A stretch of 64,000 nt of DNA from a virus (IMGVR_UViG_3300013137_002966:1-64000); one strand, 5' to 3'; shown: positions 53,020-61,506, counted from the first letter of the stretch. Notes: generated by a model from the sequence alone, not told the origin. Translations and numbers: made by a program.

Positions 53020-55464
53020 ATGAGCTATATTAAAATTCAAAAGATAAAAAAAGAACAAGTTAAAAATCTAATTGAATTACCAGAGAAAGGTTATGTTTAT
53101 TTAGGTTATGACGATACCACCGTAGGTGGAGATGGTCAAGGTCTCTGGATAATTGATGATGATGGTACAGTATTTTATGTATTAAGTGGAACTGGTTCAG
53201 CACCAACTATTACCAGCATATCTCCTGCTGGAAGTTCCTTCGTAGGTGATACAATAACAATTAACGGTACCAATTTTATTAACGGCTCTACCATAGTAAC
53301 ATTTGGTAGTGCATCTGGTACAACAGTAAATGTTTTATCAACAGGTCAATTAACTGTTGTAGTACCTAATAATTTAGGATCAGTTTCAGTTGTTGTAACT
53401 ACATCATATGGTGTAAGTAACTCTTCTAGCTATACAATTAATTATAGAGATATAAAACCTGTTATAGTTCCACCAATAATACCTGCAAGTGCATCTATTG
53501 GTTCTACTATAACCATAGGTGGATACAACTTTGTACCAGGCAGTACTATCACATGGTTTAATGCTACTACTGGTGAAACAAGTGCAACAAGTTCAACAGT
53601 TTTATCAGCAGTGGTACCATCTATGGCAACTGGATACACCATAGTATATTTAGAAACACCTTATGGTAAAAGCTCACCACCAATTGAGTATCTTGTTTCA
53701 GATAATAATCCTACATTTACTGGATTTTTTCCAACTTATGGATATATTGGTGATACAATTGCTATATCAGGAACTAACTTTAGGCAAGGACAAATACAGG
53801 TTCGATTTGGTAGTACACCAGCAACTGATATTACAGTAGTTACACCAGCATATATAACAGCAAAAATTGCAACTGGTACTCCACTCGGCGATACAAATAT
53901 TAGAGTTCAAAATTTATCATTGTCTGGATTTACAATTTCAGGTTCAACTGCTGGCTTACTTCCAGCTGTTTATTCAATTTTATCAACGGGTGCCACTATT
54001 GGTCAAACAGTTACGGTAACTGGTACTAATTTTAATGGAACAGTTTCTATTTCATTTAGTAATGAAGTGGCTACTATACTTTCACAAGAATCAGCAACTC
54101 TTTCTGTATATTTAAGTAGTAATTTAGTACCTGGTGTTAATTCTGTGGTGGTTAATAATCAATATGGTTCATCTACACCTTTTGATTATACTATCTCTCA
54201 AACAGGCTCAGGGCCAATAATAACAAGTTTTAATCCTACTTCGGCATATAGAGGAAGACCTGTAAACTTAAACGGAAGTAATTTTAAAGTTGGAAGTGGA
54301 AATCTTGTTTATTATGGTAATGTTGCAGCTCTTGTTAGTGCTGATGCAACAACAATTCTTGTAAAAACTCAAATTGCAGCATCTTCACCAACAGGAACAG
54401 TAGATGTTAAAATTATTAACACTTCTGGTAGTTATACTAAATCAGGATTTGTGATTACTCCATCTGGATCAACACCCACTATAACATCAGTTTCGCCTGT
54501 TTATGGTAAAGCAGGAGACACTGTTCATGTTTATGGTACAGTATTAAGTGGTAGTACAATTACATTTGGTACATCATATTCTGGCTCAGGTACAACAACT
54601 ACTACAATAAGTGATACACATTTAGTAACAACTATACCTTCAGGACTTGTAAATGCAGGTCAAAATAAACTTGTAAACGTGTATGCAACTGGTACTAATG
54701 GTACATATACTTATACACCTTTCGAAATTTATTCTGCACCAACATCATATCCTAGCATTCTATCTTTTACACCAATATCAGGACCACAAGGTACATTAGT
54801 AACTATGAGTGGAACCTCATTTGCAAAGTATTTTACTGATGCCAGTATCTATATTGCAGGTTCATATTATTTATTAGATTCACAAAGTTATATTTCAGAT
54901 ACTGAAATAAGAGGTTATATACCAGATACATACGGTAATTATGGTGTAGCAACAATTAAAATTGAAACTCCTGTTGGTACCGATCAACAAGCAATATTTA
55001 CTATCACTGCACCTATAACTAGCACAACTACAACTACGACAGTTGCAGGTACAACAACCACTACAACTGCAGCAGGTACAACAACTACTACCACAACCGC
55101 AGCAGGTGGTACAACAACTACTACCACAACCGCAGCAGGTGGTACAACAACAACGACAACAGCAGAACCTGGAACTACAACTACCACTACCGCACCAATA
55201 ACAACAACTACAACCACAGCTGCATATTTGTATGAAGTTGAGGTTTATACTTGTCCAGCTTGTGGCGCACCAGCTGTTTATGAAATGACAGCAATATATG
55301 GAAGCTATTCTTCTGATGACTACTATTATGTTTCAGATTCTGAAAGTCCATTATTTGGTAAGGTAATTAGAATGCTTGGCTTTGGTGGTGCTGGTGGTGA
55401 TGGTCCTATTCCTGAGCCATTAATCACACCATCTGCTGATTGCGCAACTGCTTGTATAGTATAA
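53020..55464 (+). CDS. Fibre protein with seven IPT/TIG domains and Thr-rich stalk
   Basis: An 814-residue protein. I chose the ATG at 53020; a TTG two codons upstream is weaker. After an N-terminal attachment segment (YVYLGYDDTTVGGDGQGLWI, about 25-44) come seven IPT/TIG Ig-like domains of 75-85 residues, each opening with a PTITSISP-like strand and a G-T-N-F turn. Then a stretch of about 65 residues is nearly all Thr with Ala-Gly breaks, and a C-terminal head has six or so cysteines (YTCPACG, CATACIV). IPT/TIG fibres bridge virion and host surface. The Thr-rich stalk is a good candidate substrate for the protein glycosyltransferase next door. Confidence 0.86.
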   Translation: MSYIKIQKIKKEQVKNLIELPEKGYVYLGYDDTTVGGDGQGLWIIDDDGTVFYVLSGTGSAPTITSISPAGSSFVGDTITINGTNFINGSTIVTFGSASGTTVNVLSTGQLTVVVPNNLGSVSVVVTTSYGVSNSSSYTINYRDIKPVIVPPIIPASASIGSTITIGGYNFVPGSTITWFNATTGETSATSSTVLSAVVPSMATGYTIVYLETPYGKSSPPIEYLVSDNNPTFTGFFPTYGYIGDTIAISGTNFRQGQIQVRFGSTPATDITVVTPAYITAKIATGTPLGDTNIRVQNLSLSGFTISGSTAGLLPAVYSILSTGATIGQTVTVTGTNFNGTVSISFSNEVATILSQESATLSVYLSSNLVPGVNSVVVNNQYGSSTPFDYTISQTGSGPIITSFNPTSAYRGRPVNLNGSNFKVGSGNLVYYGNVAALVSADATTILVKTQIAASSPTGTVDVKIINTSGSYTKSGFVITPSGSTPTITSVSPVYGKAGDTVHVYGTVLSGSTITFGTSYSGSGTTTTTISDTHLVTTIPSGLVNAGQNKLVNVYATGTNGTYTYTPFEIYSAPTSYPSILSFTPISGPQGTLVTMSGTSFAKYFTDASIYIAGSYYLLDSQSYISDTEIRGYIPDTYGNYGVATIKIETPVGTDQQAIFTITAPITSTTTTTTVAGTTTTTTAAGTTTTTTTAAGGTTTTTTTAAGGTTTTTTAEPGTTTTTTAPITTTTTTAAYLYEVEVYTCPACGAPAVYEMTAIYGSYSSDDYYYVSDSESPLFGKVIRMLGFGGAGGDGPIPEPLITPSADCATACIV
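55018..55221 (+). repeat. Thr-codon repeat tract
   Basis: Runs of ACA/ACT/ACC codons interrupted by GCAGGT encode a mucin-like threonine stalk. The opposite strand is also open over the tract (Val-rich) but that is an artefact of the repeats. Confidence 0.88.
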
Positions 55465-55484
55465 ATTTATAATAAAATTTAATA

Positions 55485-55528
55485 AATAATGTTTTATTAA
55501 TCTAATTAGTAAAACATTATTTTTTTTT
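55485..55528 (+). terminator. Intrinsic terminator after the IPT/TIG fibre gene
   Basis: AATAATGTTTTA pairs with TAAAACATTATT over a loop of about 13 nt, and a run of eight T follows. It lies 20 nt after the stop of the fibre gene and ends that transcript. Confidence 0.75.
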
Positions 55529-55559
55529 ATTTATATAAACAATAAAAATATATCTAAAA

Positions 55560-56510
55560 ATGAAGATAGTGTGTGCAACTTTTGATCACAATTATTATTT
55601 GTGGCAGTGTTTAGTATTAATTAATAATTTGATGAAATATGGTTATGATGAAGATGCAGTATTTATAATATCAACACAGGATCCAAGTCCAGCATTAAAA
55701 GCAATAATTAATAGTCCTCAAATTAAATGTAAATTTTATTTATATAAAGATGAACGTAGAGGAATGAAATATCCAAGTTCATTGCGGTTACATCTTTTGA
55801 AAAAATTTTATATTGAACATCCAGAATATTCTAAGGAAACTATTTTTTTAGTGGATCCTGATATCGCATTTACTAAAAAATTAGATTTCTCTGAGATGTT
55901 AGAAGATGATTTTTGGCATGTAAGCGATACCAGACTATACATAAGTAGCCAATATATTAAAAGTAAAGGTGGTGATCAACTTTTTAATGAAATGTGTGAT
56001 ATTGTATGTGTTTCGCCAAAAGATATAGAATCGATTGATGATAACGCTGGTGGTGCACAATATTTATTAAAAAATATTGATGTTAATTTTTGGCATAAAG
56101 TTTTATATGATGCTGAAAATCTTTATAATCATATGATATCTACCCTATCCATTTATAATAAAAATGGAGCTATTCAGCCTTGGACTGCCGACATGTGGTC
56201 TATTTTATGGAACGGTGTTTACTTCAATCATAAACTAAAAATTAATAAGGATCTAGATTTTTGTTGGGCCGTTGATGATATTAAAAGATGGAAAGAAACT
56301 TATATTTTTCATAATGCAGGTATTTCCGGTCCAAGTGATACACACTTTAGTAAAATTACGTATCAAATTTCACCCTTCAATCAGGAAATAAAAGTAAATT
56401 CAAATAATTGTACATATATGTATGTACAAGAAATTAAAGAAACAGAGAATAATTTTAAGGATATAATTCCAATTTTTGAAGATTTAAGAAATAATACTAT
56501 ACCTCGTTAA
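55560..56510 (+). CDS. GT-A-type glycosyltransferase
   Basis: A 316-residue protein that begins VCATFDHNYYLWQCLVLINN, a GT8-like opening, and has FLVDPDIAF (about residues 98-106), the D-x-D metal site. SSLRLHLLKKF precedes it, as expected for donor binding, and DNAGGAQYLLK with PWTADMWSILWNG follows, typical of the acceptor side. No membrane segment is visible. It is the last gene of the adhesin/glycan block before the core phage genes, with its own transcript after the terminator at 55,485. Donor and acceptor unknown. Confidence 0.68.
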   Translation: MKIVCATFDHNYYLWQCLVLINNLMKYGYDEDAVFIISTQDPSPALKAIINSPQIKCKFYLYKDERRGMKYPSSLRLHLLKKFYIEHPEYSKETIFLVDPDIAFTKKLDFSEMLEDDFWHVSDTRLYISSQYIKSKGGDQLFNEMCDIVCVSPKDIESIDDNAGGAQYLLKNIDVNFWHKVLYDAENLYNHMISTLSIYNKNGAIQPWTADMWSILWNGVYFNHKLKINKDLDFCWAVDDIKRWKETYIFHNAGISGPSDTHFSKITYQISPFNQEIKVNSNNCTYMYVQEIKETENNFKDIIPIFEDLRNNTIPR

Positions 56511-56515
56511 TCATA

Positions 56516-56896
56516 TTATTTATATAATAATTGAATTAATTCTTCTGTTAAAAAGGTAATCATTTTTTTACCTGGTATAACCTCAACATCAGGTATATTT
56601 TTTATAATAGAAAATTTATCGTTACCTTCTATATTTAGATTTTGAATATATTCAAATAACTTTTTATCTTTTTTATGATATTCTTTAAGTTGTTCGACAA
56701 ATATTTTTAAATTAACACCCATTTTATTATTATATTTGATGCATTGTAATTCATTTTCATCTTTCTCTATAAGAATATACCATAACTTCTTCTTATCAAC
56801 TTTAACATTTTCTAAGAAGTTATAAGCATTTCTAGCCTTTGTATTTCTTGGCATCTTAACTACTTTACCATAAAAACTCACTTTTTCGTTAGTCAT
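56516..56896 (-). CDS. Conserved phage protein of unknown function
   Basis: A 126-residue protein beginning EKVSFYGKVVKMPRNTKARN and containing NFLENVKVDKKKLWYILIEK, which reads as a small conserved core protein. NMKIF-type helices follow. I do not recognise a domain. It is downstream of a promoter-like motif and convergent with the glycosyltransferase gene. Its proximity to the polymerase region suggests a role in replication or late functions, but there is no direct evidence. Confidence 0.62.
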   Translation of the reverse strand: MTNEKVSFYGKVVKMPRNTKARNAYNFLENVKVDKKKLWYILIEKDENELQCIKYNNKMGVNLKIFVEQLKEYHKKDKKLFEYIQNLNIEGNDKFSIIKNIPDVEVIPGKKMITFLTEELIQLLYK

Positions 56897-56914
56897 TATA
56901 AATATTAATTTTAA

Positions 56915-56925
56915 TTATATATTAA
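56915..56925 (-). promoter_or_regulatory. Candidate phage promoter (minus strand), TTAATATATAA
   Basis: Read on the minus strand this is GTTGTTAATATATAATTAAAATT, a near-complete match to the plus-strand sites at 4,489 and 15,592, and it lies 18 nt ahead of the ATG at 56896. That it appears in the correct orientation on this strand supports the motif. Confidence 0.5.
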
Positions 56926-56928
56926 CAA

Positions 56929-58233
56929 CTAAAGGTTTCTTTTTTCTAAAAATGATTGAAGTTTATTTAAGATATTTTCATTATATTTTATTCTAATTAA
57001 TGTGATATTATTATTAGCACAAAACTCTGTCTTAATTTTATCATGCGATTTTATTATTTCTAATGTTTTTTCTCCTCCGAAATACTCTATCGGTTTAAAA
57101 TGCTGTAAGCCATCATATTCAATACAAATGTTTAATTCTGGTAAAAAGAAATCAAATGGTAAATATCTTTCATTTTTACAATTTTCAAATATGTGCTGAG
57201 TACTAAAATTAATGTTATTTCTTTCTAAAAATAATCTTATTTCTTTTTCGCCTTTTGATGAATTACAGTCTAAGCATCCAACACCTCTAATATGAGCACC
57301 TGCATTTTGTTCAAATTCACCATGTATAGGGCAAATAATTTTAACTTTTTTACTGCTATGTGTGTATTCTACTAAACTATAATCATAAAAGTTACCGTGT
57401 TTTAGTTTTGACAATTCTATAAATTGTTCTGTGGAATATGTTCTTTTTTCATTATAACATTTTGGGCATTTGAACCCTTGTAAATGTGAATTTGCTTTTT
57501 GCTCAAATATACCATGTTTTTCACAAATTATCTTTATTTTAGATTGACTATTTTTATAATCTGTTAAAGAATAATCATATAAATTATTGTGAATTATATT
57601 TGCTTTTTTAATAAATTCCTCCGTTGAATATTGATATTGTCCTGAGCATTTGATGCATCCTTCACCTCTTAAATGATTTGTTGGCCTTTGTTCAAAAATA
57701 CCATGTTCCGGACAAATTATTTTTATTTTTTCTAGTGCTGTTTTATAATTAATTTTTGAATAATCATATTTATTATTATGAATTAAATTTGCTTTTTTTA
57801 TAAATTCTTCTGTTGTATATAGAACATTATTTGCACATTTTGGACAACCTGATTTAGAATTAAGATGTCTATCTGGTCTTGTTTCAAATATTCCATGTTC
57901 TTTACAAATTACTTTTATATTAGTTTTATTATTTTTGTAATTTACTAAACTATAATCATAAATATTATTATGAATTTTGTTAGCTTTTTCTATAAATTCT
58001 GATAGTGTAGATCTTTTAACACCTGCACATATTGGACAACCTTGACCTCTTAAATGATTGGCTGGTTCTTGTTCAAAAATGCCATGTTCTTTACAAATTA
58101 TTTTAATCTTTTTTCTGGATTCCTCATATATAACCAGGGCTATTGGTGGTTACCTGCCCCTGGAGAAGGTGTACTCATATTTATTGTCATGTTTAATAAT
58201 TGCCTTCTCGATGAATTTTTCTTGATTTGTCAT
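56929..58233 (-). pseudogene. Five-module zinc-finger endonuclease gene interrupted by a GC-rich hairpin with one in-frame stop
   Basis: From ATG at 58233 the frame runs to 56929 (434 codons plus stop) except for one TAA at 58150-58152. It has five copies of a module like YDYSLVNY...IKIICxxHGxFEQ...HLxGxGCxxC, a treble-clef zinc finger typical of phage endonucleases, then a PD-(D/E)XK/Vsr-like nuclease end (FFLPELNICIEYDGLQHF, then LIRIKYNEN). The stop lies within a 30-nt insertion in module 1. Without that insertion NKYEY joins ALVIYEESRKKIKIIC, matching the other modules exactly, and frame is kept on both sides. No ATG occurs in frame after the stop (first alternative is a TTG at 57414). 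It is either freshly disrupted or decoded by skipping the insertion. Confidence 0.75.
58134..58170 (-). other. GC-rich hairpin insertion (candidate translational bypass element)
   Basis: The insertion proper is 58,141-58,170 (30 nt, 16 of them G or C, against roughly 25-30% GC around it). CCAGGGGC (58,156-58,163) pairs with GCCCTGG (58,134-58,140) with one bulged G, and a smaller GGT/ACC stem lies in the loop. The TAA stop is in the loop. The 3' arm lies in the codons Ala-Leu-Val, whose GCC-CTG-GTT spelling is unlike the AGT-TTA-GTA used elsewhere, so it came with the element. A 7-nt direct repeat, ATATGAG, flanks the element 51 nt apart. Confidence 0.7.
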
Positions 58234-58277
58234 AAACTTTTATTTTATATGTATATATAAAAATATATAAGTCGAAA

Positions 58278-59810
58278 ATGCTAAATGACTATAAATATCG
58301 CATTAAAAAAATAATAATTTACACATTGTTAGTGGATGTAGAGTATAGGAGCAATAATTTGATCATTTCTTACATAGATAAATCTGGTCAAATTAAGTTA
58401 AAGTACAAAAATTGGCCAAGACCCACGAAGTTTATTAAAACAAGTGATGATGATCGCGAAAAATCAGGACAATATGTAACTTGGGATGGAAGTGCTGTAA
58501 AAGAAATATACACTAAATATCCAAATAGATATTCAATTTATGATTTTATAGATAATTTGGCTGATGACGAAAAAGAAGAAATTTATAGTTATAACGAGCC
58601 TGATATATTCTTCGTTGATATTGAAAATGAGATTTTGGATAAAAAACCAGAACCTCATTTAGCTGAAAGTGCAATTCAAACAATATCTATTGTTAATAAA
58701 AATAAGATATTAGTAATTGGTACAGAACCTTTATCACAGAATCAGATAGAATCTATAGAATCTGATATCAATTTACATTTCAAAAAATTTGAAACTAACT
58801 ACGCATTTAAGTATATTCAGTATAAAAACGAATATGATTTATTAAATAATTTCTTTAATAAATTGGTACCTAAGATGCCTGTTATTACAGGATGGAATTT
58901 TATAGAATACGACTGGGTATTTTTAGTGGCAAGAGCTAGAAAAATCGGCATTGATCCTGATGTTGCATCTTTTACTAGAAAAATGAATACTCCTTTTAAT
59001 TTTAATTCAGCAGGTAAGCAAAACTATGCTGAAATGCCAGCACATAGAGTTATAGTGGACTATATGGAATTATTTTCAAAATGGGATACCTCAGTTAAAG
59101 TAAAAGAAAGTTTATCTCTTGATTTTGCTTCCGAAAAAATATTAGGTAAAGAAGTAAAAAAAATTAATTATGAAGGTGACTTAAAAAGACTTCATAGAGA
59201 AGATTATAAAAAATTCGTTTATTATAACGCAGTTGACAGTTGTCTTGTTCAGAGAATTCATATAAAAATGAAATATATTGATATTCTGTATAGTATGGCA
59301 GTCTTAGGTAAAATTAAAATTAAAGATGCAATATCAACTCTTGCACTAACTGAAGGTATATTAAGAGAAAAATTAAGAGATCAAAAAAATATTGTTCTTG
59401 TTAGAGATGAACAAAGTGATGAATATGGTGAAGGCGGTGGTTCATCAATTAAAGGTGGATGGGTTAAGGAACCAGTGAGAGGAATGGCAACCTGGACCTG
59501 TTGTTTTGATTTTGCTTCTCTTTATCCTACAACCATGCGTCAATTTAATATTTCAGCGGATTCATATAAAGGACAGAAAGTTAAAGGAAAAAACTATTCC
59601 ATTTTTAATGGACATCAAATACCGATAGAAGATGATGATATAGTGACTTTGAATGATTCTGTATTTCGGAAGGAGCAGGGAGTTGTGACACAAGTAATGG
59701 GTGAGGTTTATGCAGATAGAAAGAAATGGAAAAAAGTAATGATGCAAAAACATGAAGAACTTGAAAAATTGAAAGAAGAGTTAAAAAAATTAGAAGATAC
59801 TCCTTTGTGA
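58278..59810 (+). CDS. T4-type family-B DNA polymerase, N-terminal fragment (exonuclease plus motif A)
   Basis: A 510-residue protein. It has the 3'-5' exonuclease motifs FFVDIENE (Asp114, Glu116; Exo I), TGWNFIEYDWVFL (Exo II, Asp212) and YYNAVDSCLV (Exo III, Asp320) and polymerase motif A DFASLYPTTMRQ (Asp411). Then it ends in a charged helix (KHEELEKLKEELKK) in what would be the fingers domain. Motifs B (K-x3-N-S-x-Y-G) and C (D-T-D-S) are missing, and nothing like them appears in the rest of the window. An intrinsic terminator follows the stop directly. Split gp43 genes are known in Aeromonas T4-like phages; the other half must lie outside the window. Confidence 0.9.
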   Translation: MLNDYKYRIKKIIIYTLLVDVEYRSNNLIISYIDKSGQIKLKYKNWPRPTKFIKTSDDDREKSGQYVTWDGSAVKEIYTKYPNRYSIYDFIDNLADDEKEEIYSYNEPDIFFVDIENEILDKKPEPHLAESAIQTISIVNKNKILVIGTEPLSQNQIESIESDINLHFKKFETNYAFKYIQYKNEYDLLNNFFNKLVPKMPVITGWNFIEYDWVFLVARARKIGIDPDVASFTRKMNTPFNFNSAGKQNYAEMPAHRVIVDYMELFSKWDTSVKVKESLSLDFASEKILGKEVKKINYEGDLKRLHREDYKKFVYYNAVDSCLVQRIHIKMKYIDILYSMAVLGKIKIKDAISTLALTEGILREKLRDQKNIVLVRDEQSDEYGEGGGSSIKGGWVKEPVRGMATWTCCFDFASLYPTTMRQFNISADSYKGQKVKGKNYSIFNGHQIPIEDDDIVTLNDSVFRKEQGVVTQVMGEVYADRKKWKKVMMQKHEELEKLKEELKKLEDTPL

Positions 59811-59837
59811 AAAGTGGTAAAATTACCACTTTTTTTA
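59811..59837 (+). terminator. Intrinsic terminator directly after the polymerase fragment
   Basis: AAAGTGGTAA pairs perfectly with TTACCACTTT over a 2-nt AA loop, followed by a run of T. It starts on the base after the TGA stop, so the truncated gene has a defined transcript end. Confidence 0.85.
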
Positions 59838-59848
59838 TTTATATATAA
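59838..59848 (+). promoter_or_regulatory. Candidate phage promoter, TTTATATATAA
   Basis: A core-like motif followed by ATTAAAAA lies 14 nt ahead of the ATG of the homing endonuclease gene, just past the terminator. The endonuclease gene therefore appears to carry its own promoter. Confidence 0.42.
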
Positions 59849-59862
59849 ATTAAAAATTTGTT

Positions 59863-61506
59863 ATGATTTTGTCTAAGTTTGTTAATATTAAAATTTCAAA
59901 TAATCAAATTAAATATTATAGGGATAAGGGTTATAATGTAAATGACGATAATGAAGTATTATCAGTAAAGGTGTCTGATTTACCGACAGGATCTGGCGTA
60001 AAAATAAAAGCAAAGTGTGATATTTGTGGAAATGAAACAGAAATCTCATTAAATAGATATTATTTAAATACTAAGAACTTGTCTACCTATTATGCTTGTA
60101 GTAGAAAATGCTCAGAAGAAAAAAATAAGTCTACTGTATTAAGTAAGTATGGTGTTAATAATGTATCAAATTCTGAAATAATAAAGGATAAAAAGATAGA
60201 AACTTGTTTAAAAAATTTTGGTGTAGAATATCCTCAACAATCTAAAGAAGTTTTTGAAAAAGGTAAAAAGACTAAGTTAGAAAAATATGGTGATGAAAAT
60301 TATACAAATATTGAAAAATCTAAAATTACAAATTTAGAAAGGTATGGTGTAGAGTATCCAAGTCAGAATATTGAAATTTCTCGTAAAATGAAAGAGAATC
60401 AATTTCTGAGTTTTAAAAATTCTTTTGATAAGGGTTTATATAAGTCTGAAATAATAAAAAAATATAAAAATATTTTTATTGGTTATAAGTCAAATGGACA
60501 GTATGAATTTAAGTGTGATTGTGGTCAAGATCATAATTTTACTATTGATTATAAATTATTTTGGAATAGAATTAAAGCAAATAGTATATTATGTACAGAG
60601 TGTAATGAAATATCAAAAAATGTTAGTGGATTAGAGATACAATTGGTTAATTTTATATTAGAGAATTATAAGGGTGAAATTAAATTGAATAATAAGGATA
60701 TAATTTCTCCTTATGAGTTGGATATTTATTTACCTGATTTAAAATTAGCATTTGAATTTAATGGATTATTTTGGCATAACGAATTAAATAAAGAAAATAA
60801 TTATCATTTAAATAAAACTGAAGAATGTGAGAAACAGGAAATACAATTAATTCATATTTACGAAGATGATTGGATATATAAACAAGATATAGTTAAATCT
60901 ATAATTTTAAATAAAATTGGTTTAATATCAACAAAAATTTTTGCTAGAAATTGTGATATTAAAAATAACATTAATATTAAAGATGTTAAAAATTTTCTTG
61001 AAAAAAATCATATTGAAGGATATATAAATTCTAAAATTAAAATTGGTTTATTTTATGATAATGAATTAGTTAGCTTGATGACATTTGGTAGTCGTAGAAT
61101 TGCTATGGGTAAAAAGTCAACTAAAGAAAATGAATATGAATTGTTGAGATTTTGTAATAAATTGAATACTAATATTGTAGGAGGTGCAAGTAAATTGTTT
61201 AATTATTTTATTAAAAATTATAATCCTTCAATAATAATTACATATGCTGATAGAAGTTTTAGTAAAGGTAATTTGTATAACAAATTAGGTTTTGAATTTG
61301 TTGAAAAGACTCAACCAAATTATTATTATATAATTGATGGTATTAGAAAATATAGATTTAATTTTAGAAAAGATAAATTAATGAAAGAAGGTTATGATTC
61401 TAATAAAACTGAGCATCAAATAATGCTGGAAAGAAAAATTTATAGAATTTATAATTCTGGTAATTTAAAATTTACATATAAAAATAAACAAAAATATGAA
61501 ACTTGA
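59863..61506 (+). CDS. Vsr/I-Bth0305I-like homing endonuclease with zinc finger and repeated YGV motifs
   Basis: A 547-residue protein. A zinc-finger (CDICGNE...CSRKC, about residues 52-85) is followed by four repeats of the form KYGVNNVSNSE / NFGVEYPQQS / RYGVEYPSQN, found in phage free-standing endonucleases. A second Cys set (CDCGQDH...CTEC) and the nuclease core ELDIYLPDLKLAFEFNGLFW (about 287-306), with QLIHIYEDDW, make a Vsr-type PD-(D/E)XK site. The C-terminal 170 residues (NNELVSLMTFGSRR-like, LLRFCN, TYADRSFSKGNLYNKLGF) form a GNAT-like unit that often accompanies this family. It probably invaded the DNA polymerase gene. Confidence 0.82.
   Translation: MILSKFVNIKISNNQIKYYRDKGYNVNDDNEVLSVKVSDLPTGSGVKIKAKCDICGNETEISLNRYYLNTKNLSTYYACSRKCSEEKNKSTVLSKYGVNNVSNSEIIKDKKIETCLKNFGVEYPQQSKEVFEKGKKTKLEKYGDENYTNIEKSKITNLERYGVEYPSQNIEISRKMKENQFLSFKNSFDKGLYKSEIIKKYKNIFIGYKSNGQYEFKCDCGQDHNFTIDYKLFWNRIKANSILCTECNEISKNVSGLEIQLVNFILENYKGEIKLNNKDIISPYELDIYLPDLKLAFEFNGLFWHNELNKENNYHLNKTEECEKQEIQLIHIYEDDWIYKQDIVKSIILNKIGLISTKIFARNCDIKNNINIKDVKNFLEKNHIEGYINSKIKIGLFYDNELVSLMTFGSRRIAMGKKSTKENEYELLRFCNKLNTNIVGGASKLFNYFIKNYNPSIIITYADRSFSKGNLYNKLGFEFVEKTQPNYYYIIDGIRKYRFNFRKDKLMKEGYDSNKTEHQIMLERKIYRIYNSGNLKFTYKNKQKYET

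Noticed and set aside
54984-55217. Valine-rich protein on the minus strand
   Set aside because: It is the reverse complement of Thr codons in the fibre stalk and has no independent support.
58054-58260. Small plus-strand protein opposite the hairpin insertion
   Set aside because: It has low complexity and runs antisense to conserved zinc-finger modules, so it is a shadow of the minus-strand gene.
59700-59863. A split intein at the end of the polymerase fragment
   Set aside because: The fragment ends in an ordinary charged helix. There is no Cys-rich intein start or block A/B sequence before the stop.
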